A DNA stretch of 33,432 nt from an uncultured Roseiflexus sp. (GCA_937935075.1 CALGYB010000158.1:1-33432), one strand, 5' to 3'. Counted from the stretch's first letter, positions 1 through 7,767 are shown. Notes: generated from the sequence alone by a model not told the origin. Made by a program: numbers and translations.

Positions 1-339
1 GCGTATCAACCGCCACGTGGACCTTGCCGCCCCCCCTTTCCCCCCCCTGCGGGGGGGGCGATGGCATGGTGCGCGCGTCAACGATCGCCGCGCACGGCGG
101 TGCGCTGAGCCGGTCGAAGCGCGCAGGCGCGCGCCCCCCCCTTTCCCCCCCCTGCGGGGGGGGCAGGGGGGCGCGCACAGATCATGGACGAGCGCGGAGC
201 GCTGAGCCGGTCGAAGCGACGAAGGCCCACTCCTCGCTTCGACCGGCTCAGCGCTCCGCGTCGCTCACATCGCTTGGATAGGATTTACGTGTCATACTGA
301 AATCATACCACGTTTATCTCTGAAGTGCATAACAGGCTC
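1..339 (-). mobile_element. Degenerate IS5-type element, 5' half of transposase interrupted by a GC-homopolymer block
   Basis: Read on the minus strand, 178-192 encodes LVHDL and 1-27 encodes GKVHVAVDT. Both are typical of IS5-family DDE transposases (N-terminal helical part, then the KVHVAVDT strand of the catalytic core). Between them, at 28-177, the expected 50-60 residues are replaced by C-runs and G-runs around short GC palindromes. The outer end is at 339, where the minus strand reads GAGCCTGTTATGCACTTC; almost the same sequence begins the element at 32962, so it is probably the terminal inverted repeat. The element runs off the left edge of the window. No intact transposase is present here. 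The end falls inside the P-loop gene at 303-915, which it truncates. Confidence 0.72.
193..260. repeat. 27-bp perfect inverted repeat (REP-like palindrome)
   Basis: Arms at 193-219 and 234-260 are perfect reverse complements with a 14-nt spacer. The core is GCTGAGCCGGTCGAAGC, a family that recurs at about 106-121, 26295-26310, 26371-26387, 31229-31246, 33082-33098 and 33399-33415. It lies inside the decayed IS element. The family looks like a dispersed extragenic palindrome. Confidence 0.85.
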
Positions 340-915
340 TTGCCAGCGGCGGTGCCGGTGATCTTGGCGGCTGCAACACGCATGCCCGCCCGATGCAATG
401 CACGCGCCAGGGCGCCGACGGTCGTTGTCTTACCGGAGTTCATCGACGTTCCGACGACAAGAATGACCTTGACCGGCAGGCGGTTGAGCACGCGAAGGAC
501 GCGCAAAATCGCGCAGATTGAGTGAGCGACCATGCGCATCACAAAGCGCCCCCAACACCCGCAAACGTGTCGGCGATCCCATCGACGTATGGGCTGAACA
601 GACCTCGCCACACACGCCGCCAATCGAGAGCAGGTCGCACTGATCGCGCCAAGCGGCAGACGCATACCCTTCGTACTGATCGGTCGCATACCTGTTCCCA
701 AACGCACCAATAATCAGATCGCCCGGGAACATATTCATGGTCAGCCCGCTGATCGTCTCAACCGAGGCATGTTTGCCGGTGCTGGCAACCTCGGCAACCA
801 GAAGATCACCGATCTGCGGATGCCCGGAAGGGGCGACATACCCGACACATGCTTCGTCTGGCACGATATGCGTGGTGTACGTGCGTCTGACCTGACGAAG
901 ATCGATCCGGTTCAT
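303..915 (-). pseudogene. P-loop NTPase family gene, frameshifted and 3'-truncated
   Basis: The start at 915 is supported by a GAGGAG Shine-Dalgarno sequence. The first frame encodes about 135 residues (MNRIDLRQVRRTYTTHIVPD onward) with a hydrophobic, cysteine-bearing stretch around CDLLSIGGVCGEV. Around the four-A run at 505-508 the sense continues in another frame with a Walker A motif, GTSMNSGKTTT, followed by a helix and KITGTAAGK. Sense stops at 340, where the IS-like end begins; the last few codons (303-339) come from the element. So one indel plus an insertion or deletion have broken the gene. The P-loop resembles MobB-type and related GTP/ATP-binding folds, but I cannot name a function. 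A sequencing error could explain the frameshift but not the truncation. Confidence 0.7.
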
Positions 916-1309
916 GATAAGTCTCCTCTCGATGTTGAACATTGAACAACGATTGCATTCCCTGGTCACATCAACAGAGACGGGCGCGCGGGGAAAAATA
1001 CACGGCGCTGCGCGACCAGATGCGCACGATAAGGCAGCAACCCATCGCGCTGCTCACCATCGGGCCATTCGGCTGCGGGCGCGCAGATCAACTCACCGCA
1101 CGAAGGGCGCTGCCACACCCTCGGCTCGGTGCAACGCATCGATCTCTCTGCCAAAAGACATCTCAAACAGCCTGTTCTGCCCACGATCAACGCTTATCCG
1201 AAGCTTAACTCGTTTTTTGCCTCCCCTTAATAAGAGTATATTTGGCAGACAATCTATTTTTTTATAATTATCATGCGTATCTGCTTTGCAACAGGAGGTT
1301 ATGGAGCGT
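916..1309. other. Intergenic region upstream of phnD
   Basis: This roughly 390-base stretch has no convincing gene on either strand. Its right end (1200-1275) is much more AT-rich than the surroundings and probably carries the phn promoter: TTGGCA at 1242-1247 and TATAAT at 1263-1268. Their 15-bp spacing is short, so this assignment is weak. I saw no clear Pho-box direct repeats. Confidence 0.4.
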
Positions 1310-2362
1310 ATGGTTCGTACCGTTCGTCTGGTTTTTCTGAGCATTCTCGCAATGGCGCTGATCGTCGCCTGTGGCGCCCCCCCTCAGACGGGTCCGGCGC
1401 CGACTGCGGCGCCAGCAGCAAATCCTCAGACAGCGCCGACTGCGGCGCCAGCAGCAGCCGATTCTTGCCCGCGTCCCCCCGAAATGGATGCACGCTTTTG
1501 CGATGAGGACGGTGATCTCGTTGCCGATCCACCCAAAGACTCAGCCCAATGGGTTAACCCCGACACTCTGATCTTCGCCTACACGCCGGTTGAAGATCCA
1601 TCGGTCTACCGGGTAGCGTGGGCTGATTTTCTTACTCACCTCGAAAAAGTGACCGGAAAGAAAGTTGAGTTCTTCGCGGTTGACTCCAACGCAGCCCAGC
1701 TCGAAGCAATGCGCGCCGGACGTCTCCATGTCGCTGGTTTTAATAGCGGCAGCGTTCCATTCGCAGTCAACTTTGCCGGCTTTGTGCCATTCACGATGAT
1801 GGCAAAGGCGGATGGCTCGTTTGGGTACGAGATGGAAATCATCGTACCGGCGAATAGCGACATTCAGTCGATCGAAGATTTGAAAGGTCGCCGCATCGCA
1901 TTCACCGAGCCAACGTCGAACTCAGGGTTCAAAGCCCCCTCTGCACTGTTGGCATCGCAGTTCAATATGTCGAGTGAGCGCGGCGACTTTGAAGCCGTCT
2001 TCTCCGGCGGTCACGACAATTCAATTCTTGGCGTGGCAAACGGTGATTACGAGGCAGCCGCTATTGCGAACTCGGTGATGAAGCGAATGATCGAACGCGG
2101 GGTCATCAAGGCGGATCAAGTTCGGTCCATTTACCGCTCGCAGACGTTCCCAACCACCGGCTATGGGTACGTCTACAACCTCGACCCGGAATTGGCAGCA
2201 AAGGTTCGCGAAGCCTTCACCACCTTCAACTGGGAAGGAACCTCGTTGCAGCAAGAGTTTAGCAGGTCGGGCGAAGCGCAATTCATCCCCATTACCTACA
2301 AAGAGTACTGGGAAGTTATTCGCCAGATCGACAAAGCGATGGGTGTGAAATACGTCCAATAG
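1310..2362 (+). CDS. phnD: Phosphonate/phosphite-type ABC transporter substrate-binding lipoprotein
   Basis: This 350-residue extracytoplasmic lipoprotein should capture phosphonate, phosphite or a related phosphorus oxyanion for the transporter encoded downstream. Residues 1-20 form a lipoprotein signal ending in LIVAC (lipidated Cys21). A low-complexity Ala/Pro/Thr linker of about 30 residues follows, then a PhnD-like periplasmic-binding fold (PF12974 type) with motifs such as FNSGSVPFAVN, DLKGRRIAFTEPTSNSGF and GGHDNSILGVANGDYEAAAI. ATG 1310 puts the signal peptide at the N-terminus and lies 11 nt after AGGAGG; ATG 1301 in the same frame is too close to that site. It is first in an operon with phnC and two phnE genes. 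The exact ligand cannot be read from sequence. Confidence 0.9.
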   Translation: MVRTVRLVFLSILAMALIVACGAPPQTGPAPTAAPAANPQTAPTAAPAAADSCPRPPEMDARFCDEDGDLVADPPKDSAQWVNPDTLIFAYTPVEDPSVYRVAWADFLTHLEKVTGKKVEFFAVDSNAAQLEAMRAGRLHVAGFNSGSVPFAVNFAGFVPFTMMAKADGSFGYEMEIIVPANSDIQSIEDLKGRRIAFTEPTSNSGFKAPSALLASQFNMSSERGDFEAVFSGGHDNSILGVANGDYEAAAIANSVMKRMIERGVIKADQVRSIYRSQTFPTTGYGYVYNLDPELAAKVREAFTTFNWEGTSLQQEFSRSGEAQFIPITYKEYWEVIRQIDKAMGVKYVQ

Positions 2363-2382
2363 TCGGGCTTCGTGATAAGAAT

Positions 2383-2417
2383 GCACAAGACGGGATGTCA
2401 TTCTCCCCGTCTTGTGC
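2383..2417 (+). promoter_or_regulatory. 12-bp perfect hairpin between phnD and phnC
   Basis: GCACAAGACGGG (2383-2394) pairs perfectly with 2406-2417 around an 11-nt loop. No U-run follows, so it is not a standard intrinsic terminator. Its position just after the binding-protein gene fits an mRNA-stabilising or partial-attenuation hairpin that keeps phnD expression above the membrane components. That role is inferred from other ABC operons. Confidence 0.75.
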
Positions 2418-2438
2418 TTATCTTTGAGGACGACGGTC

Positions 2439-3236
2439 ATGCTTCGTATTGAACAACTTGTGAAACGCTATCCAACCGGCGATGCTGCACTGCGTGGCGT
2501 GAGTTTAACCGTGTCGGAAGGTCAGGTCATGGCCCTGATTGGGCCATCAGGCGCCGGCAAAAGTACGCTGATTCGTTGTGTCAATCGGCTTGTTGAACCG
2601 ACGTCCGGTAAGATCTGGCTGCGTGACACCGAAATTACCGCGCTCAATCAAAGGCAGCTCCGCCGGATTCGGCGTCGAATCGGCATGATTTTTCAAGAGT
2701 ATGCGCTGGTTGAGCGTCTATCAGTTATGGAAAATATCCTTTCGGGCCGGCTGGGCTACGTCAATTTTTGGCAAAGCTGGTTTCGGCGCTTTCCCCAATC
2801 CGATATCGATCAGGCATTTAACTTGTTAGAGCGTGTCGGGCTGAGCGATTTCGTCGATAAACGAGCCGATGAATTATCGGGCGGTCAACGACAGCGGGTA
2901 GGGATTGCACGCGCGTTAATTCAGTCACCCGACCTCTTGTTGGTCGATGAACCAACCGCCAGTCTCGACCCGAAAACCTCGCGCCAGATTATGCGCCTGA
3001 TCACCGAGCTTGCGCGTGAGCGCGGCCTCGCCGTCATCATCAACATTCACGACGTACCGCTGGCGCAGATGTTCGTGCAGCGAATTGTCGGGTTGCGCGC
3101 TGGCGAGATCGTGTACGACGGACCTCCGGATGGGTTGACCCCTGAGCGGTTGAGCGACATTTACGGAGCGGAAGATTGGGGCGCCAGCCAAACAGCCGTT
3201 CCCGAACAAGAACCATTGCTTACGGCACAAGAGTAG
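2439..3236 (+). CDS. phnC: Phosphonate-type ABC transporter ATP-binding protein
   Basis: This 265-residue cytoplasmic ATPase should energise the PhnE permeases. Walker A is GPSGAGKST (35-43), the Q-loop region reads [19 protein letters not shown], the signature is [15 protein letters not shown], Walker B with D-loop is [12 protein letters not shown] and the switch His lies in INIHD. The [16 protein letters not shown] stretch is characteristic of the PhnC subfamily. The start at 2439 follows GAGGACGACGG and makes [12 protein letters not shown] the N-terminus; an upstream in-frame GTG at 2412 falls in the hairpin and is unlikely. It lies 76 bp after phnD and 25 bp before the first permease. Confidence 0.93.
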   Translation: MLRIEQLVKRYPTGDAALRGVSLTVSEGQVMALIGPSGAGKSTLIRCVNRLVEPTSGKIWLRDTEITALNQRQLRRIRRRIGMIFQEYALVERLSVMENILSGRLGYVNFWQSWFRRFPQSDIDQAFNLLERVGLSDFVDKRADELSGGQRQRVGIARALIQSPDLLLVDEPTASLDPKTSRQIMRLITELARERGLAVIINIHDVPLAQMFVQRIVGLRAGEIVYDGPPDGLTPERLSDIYGAEDWGASQTAVPEQEPLLTAQE

Positions 3237-3261
3237 AGATAGCGGCAAGGATACCATCTGT

Positions 3262-4074
3262 ATGGCAGAAGTCGCATCTTCCTCGCCTCACCGTCACTGG
3301 CGTAAACCGCCATGGATCCAGAATCGGTGGCTACGCTGGGGGATGGTGCTCGGCGCTCTGGTCTATCTCGCGCTGGCGATCGGTTCAGTTTCAGTCGATA
3401 GCGCCCGGATTGCGCGCGGTCTCGAACGCGGCGGTCGCATGATCGCTGCGTTCCTCCAACCCGATTTTGTCTCGCGTTGGGACGACATTCAAATCGGCGT
3501 ATTGGAAAGTTTGACGATGACCGTCGTCTCAACCATTGCTGGCGTACTGTTGTCGGTTCCAATCGGATTGGGCGCGGCCCGCAATATCGCGCCCACACCG
3601 ATCTACCTGATCTGTCGCGGTATCATCACGGTATCACGCACATTTCAAGAGGTAGTTATTGCCATCGTCTTCGTCGTTATGTTTGGCTTCGGGCCACTGG
3701 CCGGCGTCTGCACGTTAGCCTTCGCTACCATCGGCTTTCTTGCCAAACTTCTTGCCGAAGACATTGAAGAAATCGATCCGGCGCCACTTGAAGCCATCCG
3801 CGCTACCGGCGCCGGATGGCTCAAGACAATCACGTATGCGGTGATGCCCCAGGTGAGCGCGCGACTGGTTGGGCTGAGCGTTTACCGATTCGATATCAAT
3901 TTGCGCGAATCGGCCATCGTTGGGATCGTTGGCGCCGGTGGCATTGGTTCCACCTTGCAGGCCACGTTCAATCGCTATGATTACGATGTGGCCAGCGCAA
4001 TTTTGATCATTATCATCACCCTGGTCATGCTCACCGAACTTATTTCGGCTCAGATTCGCAAGAGGTTGCAATAA
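3262..4074 (+). CDS. phnE: Phosphonate-type ABC transporter permease, first copy
   Basis: This 270-residue inner-membrane permease of the BPD transport family has about six hydrophobic segments, the first near residues 25-45. The cytoplasmic EAA loop that contacts PhnC reads EEIDPAPLEAIRATGAGWLK. A PhnE-like stretch ENxREsaivGivGAGGIG is present as NLRESAIVGIVGAGGIG. The TAA stop overlaps the ATG of the second permease by one base (ATAATG), implying translational coupling. The second permease has the same length but a clearly different sequence, so the channel is probably a heterodimer. Confidence 0.92.
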   Translation: MAEVASSSPHRHWRKPPWIQNRWLRWGMVLGALVYLALAIGSVSVDSARIARGLERGGRMIAAFLQPDFVSRWDDIQIGVLESLTMTVVSTIAGVLLSVPIGLGAARNIAPTPIYLICRGIITVSRTFQEVVIAIVFVVMFGFGPLAGVCTLAFATIGFLAKLLAEDIEEIDPAPLEAIRATGAGWLKTITYAVMPQVSARLVGLSVYRFDINLRESAIVGIVGAGGIGSTLQATFNRYDYDVASAILIIIITLVMLTELISAQIRKRLQ

Positions 4075-4886
4075 TGCCGGTCCATACAGCAAACGATGTC
4101 AAAATCTGGCAACGATATGATACCGCCACCCGCCTGCGCCAATGGGGTGGTTGGATTGCAGGGACGGTCATTACGCTGATCTGCTGGCAGGTGATCTCGA
4201 ACGGAACCCGCTGGGAGTTTGCTGCCGATGCTCCGCAGCAATTGGGCATCTTTCTACAGCGGATGTTTCCGCCAGACTGGTCGTATGTCAATCAATTATG
4301 GAAGCCGCTGTGGGACACGATAACGATTGCAACCCTCGGCACATTGGTAGCCGTGATCATTGCGCTGCCGCTGAGTTTCCTTGCCGCGCGCAACACTACT
4401 CCTCATCCCATTGTTCGTTATCTCACCCTCCTCGTTATTGTGGTGTCACGCTCGGTCAATTCGCTCATTTGGGCGTTGATCATCGTTGCCATCACCGGAC
4501 CCGGGGTCCTGGCCGGGATTATCGCAATTGCACTGCGTTCGATCGGATTCATCGGCAAACTGGCCTTCGAGTCGATCGAAGAAACCAGTCGCGAACCGGT
4601 CGAAGCGATCACTGCGACCGGCGCGAGCCGGTTACAGGTCTTAAGTTACAGCATCTTACCGCAGGTTATGCCAAGCTTTGCCGGTATCAGCATCTTCCGC
4701 TGGGATATTAACATCCGCGAGGCAACCGTGCTAGGGTTGGTGGGAGCTGGCGGCATCGGGCTGAATCTTAACGCTGCCGTAAACCTCCTTCGCTGGGATC
4801 AGGCCGGAATGATTTTTATCGTTATCTTCGGCCTCGTATTGATCAGTGAAGCGGTTTCAGCCCAGGTGCGCAAAGCAATTATCTGA
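4074..4886 (+). CDS. phnE: Phosphonate-type ABC transporter permease, second copy
   Basis: This 270-residue inner-membrane protein is the partner permease of the preceding gene and ends the phn operon. The EAA loop is EETSREPVEAITATGASRLQ, and INIREATVLGLVGAGGIG matches the conserved PhnE segment. Hydrophobic segments start near residues 22, 82, 118 and 145, with two more near the C-terminus. The start codon shares its A with the stop of the upstream gene. No C-P lyase (phnG-M), phosphonatase or phosphite dehydrogenase gene follows. After the stop there is only a weak 6-bp stem (4911-4936), not a convincing terminator. Confidence 0.92.
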   Translation: MPVHTANDVKIWQRYDTATRLRQWGGWIAGTVITLICWQVISNGTRWEFAADAPQQLGIFLQRMFPPDWSYVNQLWKPLWDTITIATLGTLVAVIIALPLSFLAARNTTPHPIVRYLTLLVIVVSRSVNSLIWALIIVAITGPGVLAGIIAIALRSIGFIGKLAFESIEETSREPVEAITATGASRLQVLSYSILPQVMPSFAGISIFRWDINIREATVLGLVGAGGIGLNLNAAVNLLRWDQAGMIFIVIFGLVLISEAVSAQVRKAII

Positions 4887-4981
4887 CCGCATTCAAGCGC
4901 ATCGCTCTCACTGCCGACTCTGTTGCCACACGGCAGATGCGGCGCGGCAGTGCATGCGTGTGGCCTCGCACCGAAACATGG

Positions 4982-5010
4982 TTGACAATCGCCATGAACA
5001 GGGCTATAAT
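4982..5010 (+). promoter_or_regulatory. Consensus sigma-70 promoter of the tRNA cluster
   Basis: TTGACA at 4982-4987 and TATAAT at 5005-5010 are separated by exactly 17 bp, matching the consensus at all twelve positions. tRNA-Leu begins 12 bp downstream, so the 5' leader is very short. The strength fits stable-RNA expression. Confidence 0.9.
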
Positions 5011-5021
5011 GCCATGCGCAA

Positions 5022-5110
<89 letters not shown>

Positions 5111-5111
5111 C

Positions 5112-5187
5112 GGGCGATTAGCTCAGTTGGTAGAGCACCTCGCTTACACCGAGGATGTCGGCGGTTCGAGTCCGTCATCGCCCACCA
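5112..5187 (+). tRNA. tRNA-Val (UAC)
   Basis: The acceptor GGGCGAT pairs with ATCGCCC, with discriminator A and encoded CCA. The anticodon stem CCTCG/CGAGG holds loop CTTACAC, anticodon UAC. The D-arm (GCTCAGTTGGTAGAGC) and T-loop (TTCGAGT) are standard. It starts one base after the CCA of tRNA-Leu. Confidence 0.96.
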
Positions 5188-5230
5188 CGGCAGTGCACTG
5201 GCCGGTCAATCGTCAACCTTCCTCGCACCT

Positions 5231-5306
5231 GCCAGGGTAGCTCAGTTGGTAGAGCGCGTGTCTGAAAAACACGAGGTCACCGGATCGTTCCCGGTCCCTG
5301 GCACCA
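5231..5306 (+). tRNA. tRNA-Phe (GAA), with unusual T-loop
   Basis: The acceptor GCCAGGG pairs with CCCTGGC; A discriminator and CCA are encoded. The anticodon loop CTGAAAA in stem CGTGT/ACACG gives GAA. The T-stem ACCGG/CCGGT pairs perfectly but its loop is ATCGTTC where TTCGANY is expected: position 54 is A and position 58 is U, swapping the normal T54-A58 pair. All other arms are standard, so the gene is probably functional. Confidence 0.93.
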
Positions 5307-5323
5307 CCCCTGCAATTGAACCT

Positions 5324-5353
5324 GAAGCGGCGCGGAGTATTCCGTGCCGCTTC
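5324..5353 (+). terminator. Stem-loop after the tRNA cluster
   Basis: A 13-bp stem (5324-5336 with 5341-5353, one G-U pair) closes a GTAT tetraloop 18 nt after tRNA-Phe. There is no downstream T-run, so it may be a processing or weak termination structure rather than a strong intrinsic terminator. Confidence 0.5.
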
Positions 5354-5432
5354 GCTCACTTAAGCCTCGATGCCGATTCTCATGAAACATGGTTCCGCCG
5401 CTGTACGTACCTTCTTATGAGCAAAAAGGCTT

Positions 5433-5513
5433 AACCACAAAGGACACGAAGTGCACGAAGGTGAATAAAAATGAAGCTCATTTCCTTTGTGTCCCTTTGT
5501 GACCTTCGTGGTT
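5433..5513. repeat. Imperfect inverted repeat of the ACCACAAAGGACAC family
   Basis: AACCACAAAGGACACGAAG at 5433-5451 begins one arm and its imperfect reverse complement, ending CTTCGTGGTT, lies at 5484-5513. The AT-richer composition differs from neighbouring DNA. This kind of CACAAAG/CACGAAG palindrome is dispersed in genomes of several phyla; its function is unknown to me. It is the main content of the gene-free stretch 5354-5695 apart from a promoter near 5623. Confidence 0.6.
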
Positions 5514-5619
5514 CGCTTTTTGCAGCGAAGTCTTCTTATGGAAACAGACAAGAGCATCAAAATGATGTGATTTCTGTAACCAATCCGTAAGAATGAGGCG
5601 ATACGGTCTTGCCATCGCG

Positions 5620-5628
5620 TGCTATACT
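5620..5628 (+). promoter_or_regulatory. Extended -10 promoter for the HEAT-repeat gene
   Basis: TGCTATACT is a TGn-extended -10 element 68 bp before the ATG. No good -35 box is seen at the right spacing. Confidence 0.5.
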
Positions 5629-5695
5629 GGTAGAAAGTCCTATGCGCGCCTGTAGTACGCGCCGCTTCTTCCTCGCCGCATCCAGCAGGTGACTT

Positions 5696-6757
5696 ATGTT
5701 CGACCGGCATATATGGCGGCAGCAGATAGCCGACTACCTCAAGGTCTTTGCGCGCCATCCGCGCCAGGAAGTCCAACTGGCAGGCAGTCCTGGCGTCGTT
5801 CCCCACCTGGCGTTGCGCACCCTGACGCCATTCCTGAATGCGCTGTACGATTATCCGGTCGATGCTGTCGTGACGCTGGCGACGATCGCGCACGATACCG
5901 GCGCCAATCTTCTCGTCAGCCGGATCATACGCACCCGCTATCCGACGGCGCTCGATATTGAACGCAACTTGCGCACCAACACCGACCTCTGTATCGCGGT
6001 CGAGCGCCTGATGATCGAGTTGCAAACCATTCCGCTGGCCATCCAATGCCTCAATGCACAACGTAGCCTCTGGTTGCGCAGCACAATCGAACGCGAATTG
6101 GACGTCTACCCCTGGTCGTTCGTGTGGATACGCGATCTGCTGCGCGAACTGAACGGCCAGGATCGCATCGATGCCCTGCGCCGCCTGCGGTCGCGCAATG
6201 GTCGCTACACCAGCGCTGATCTGGCGTTGATCGAGGCGGCACTGTCGGACGCGGTAGCCCAAACGCGCGCCTATGCTGCGCGCCTGCTGGGGGTGATGGT
6301 CGATGCACCGTCGCCTGGGCTGACCTATCGTTTGCTCGAGGTTGCATTGCGCGACTCCGATGCTGAGACGCGCTTTGCAGCAGCGCGCGCGCTGGGTTTG
6401 CTGCGCGAACGCGCCATCACCAGTGATGCACTGACATACATCGAGAGTCATCTCGTCCATGATGACAGTTTCTATCGCTCCTCGGCAGCGCTTGTGCTGG
6501 GGCAGTTGGGCGAATACGCGGGAAAGCCGACTGTTGTCTATGGTCTGTGCCAGTTGCTGCGCGACCGCGACGCTTACGCGCGCGAAGCGGCGGCGCGCGC
6601 GCTGGGACGCATTGGATCTCCGGCTGCCCTGCCCGAGGTTATCAACGCGCTTGAACAAGCCACGCAAGACGACGATGTGCAGGTTCACGAAGCCGCAACC
6701 GACTCGCTGGCGCTGCTGCGCCAGTTCGCCGAATTGAGTGTGCAAGCGGCAGCGTAG
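5696..6757 (+). CDS. HEAT-repeat protein (PBS-lyase-like repeats)
   Basis: This is a 353-residue, soluble, all-helical protein without signal peptide or membrane segment. Residues from about 185 to 350 form successive HEAT-like repeats with the AAxALGxlG pattern: AYAARLLGVM, FAAARALGLLR, YRSSAALVLGQLG, REAAARALGRIG and HEAATDSLALL. The N-terminal 180 residues are helical but not recognisable to me. Such proteins act as protein-binding scaffolds or, in phycobilin lyases, as chromophore attachment factors; nothing here indicates phycobiliproteins, so I do not claim lyase activity. The start at ATG 5696 has only a weak AGGTG upstream. It appears monocistronic; a 7-bp stem at 6756-6782 lies at its end. 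Confidence 0.85.
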   Translation: MFDRHIWRQQIADYLKVFARHPRQEVQLAGSPGVVPHLALRTLTPFLNALYDYPVDAVVTLATIAHDTGANLLVSRIIRTRYPTALDIERNLRTNTDLCIAVERLMIELQTIPLAIQCLNAQRSLWLRSTIERELDVYPWSFVWIRDLLRELNGQDRIDALRRLRSRNGRYTSADLALIEAALSDAVAQTRAYAARLLGVMVDAPSPGLTYRLLEVALRDSDAETRFAAARALGLLRERAITSDALTYIESHLVHDDSFYRSSAALVLGQLGEYAGKPTVVYGLCQLLRDRDAYAREAAARALGRIGSPAALPEVINALEQATQDDDVQVHEAATDSLALLRQFAELSVQAAA

Positions 6758-6931
6758 AGCCTATCCGAACCCCTCAGGCTCTTAACCTCAGCCCCGCCAG
6801 CGCCAGACTTACAACACGCACGCCACACCATACCCATCGCCTGTTCGCCGCTGGTTTCGACATGCTCAGCCTGCGGCGGCGGTTCCGATGTTTCATCAAC
6901 CTCTCCACAGCCTCCCGATCCGGCAGGACTC

Positions 6932-6940
6932 TGGTATAAT
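6932..6940 (+). promoter_or_regulatory. Extended -10 promoter for the phosphodiesterase-globin operon
   Basis: TGGTATAAT combines a perfect -10 hexamer (6935-6940) with the TGn extension, 38 bp before the start at 6979. The -35 region is weak, as is usual for extended -10 promoters. Confidence 0.65.
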
Positions 6941-6978
6941 GCGTGTGAGCAGGGATTTGCGAAACTGCCAGGACATCT

Positions 6979-7767
6979 ATGGTTATCCTCATCATGATCG
7001 ATGGCGCGCGACCCGATGCGCTCGACATGGCGTCATGCCCGAACCTCGATGCGCTGCGTGCTGCGGGATCGGCGACGATGCAGGCGCAGAGCGTGATGCC
7101 TTCGGTCACGCTGCCCTGCCATATGTCGATTTTCCACAGCGTTCCTCCGGCACGCCACGGCATTACGACCAACGTCTTCACACCAATGGCGCGCCCGTTG
7201 CCTGGATTGATCGAACAGGCGCGCGCCGCTGGAAAACGCGCCGCCTCTATCCACAATTGGGAGCCGTTGCGCGACGTGAGTCGCCCGGAACAGGTGGCAT
7301 ACAGTTACTATCGCGAGCCGCCGCTCGATCACGCATATGATGATGCGGTCGGCGCAGAAGCGGTGCGACTGCTGCGCGAAGAAGGCGCGTCTTTCGATGT
7401 CGTCTTTCTCTACTTTGGTTCGGTTGACGCTGCAGGACACGCATTTGGCTGGATGTCGCCGGAGTATCTCGGCCAACTGCAGCGGGTCGATGGATTGCTC
7501 GGCAGAGTGCTCGAGGCAATGCCAGCGGATGCTACGATCGTCGTTCAGGCGGACCACGGCGGGCACGAGCGGACGCATGGTACGGATATGCCTGAAGATA
7601 TGACGATTCCCTGGATCGCTGCCGGTCCCGCGATCCGGCGCAATCACCGAATCACGGCGCCGGTCAGTCTGCTCGACACGGCGCCGACGCTGGCGCGCGC
7701 ACTTGGCATTGCGCCCCACGCTGCATGGGAAGGCCGGATCATCGAAGAAATCTTTATCGAGCAATGA
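6979..7767 (+). CDS. Nucleotide pyrophosphatase/phosphodiesterase-family hydrolase
   Basis: This 262-residue cytoplasmic-looking metalloenzyme of the alkaline phosphatase superfamily (PF01663 type) hydrolyses phosphodiester or pyrophosphate bonds using two metal ions. The expected residues are visible: Asp8 (MIDGARPD), nucleophile Thr44 (PSVTLPCH), Asp150 and His154 (SVDAAGH), Asp192-His193 (QADHGGH) and a last His around 200 (RTHGTDMPED). It is shorter than eukaryotic ENPPs and lacks their extra domains. There is no signal peptide. The substrate is unknown; nucleotide sugars, NAD or lipid head groups are possible. The start follows GCCAGGA. The stop overlaps the globin start (ATGA), so the two are probably translated together. 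Confidence 0.85.
   Translation: MVILIMIDGARPDALDMASCPNLDALRAAGSATMQAQSVMPSVTLPCHMSIFHSVPPARHGITTNVFTPMARPLPGLIEQARAAGKRAASIHNWEPLRDVSRPEQVAYSYYREPPLDHAYDDAVGAEAVRLLREEGASFDVVFLYFGSVDAAGHAFGWMSPEYLGQLQRVDGLLGRVLEAMPADATIVVQADHGGHERTHGTDMPEDMTIPWIAAGPAIRRNHRITAPVSLLDTAPTLARALGIAPHAAWEGRIIEEIFIEQ

Noticed and set aside
4911-4936. Possible phn operon terminator
   Set aside because: The stem is only 6 bp with a 14-nt loop and has no T-run.
5360-6745. 461-codon minus-strand frame opposite the HEAT-repeat gene
   Set aside because: The plus-strand protein has clear HEAT repeats; the antisense frame also runs through the intergenic CACAAAG repeat, which argues against coding.
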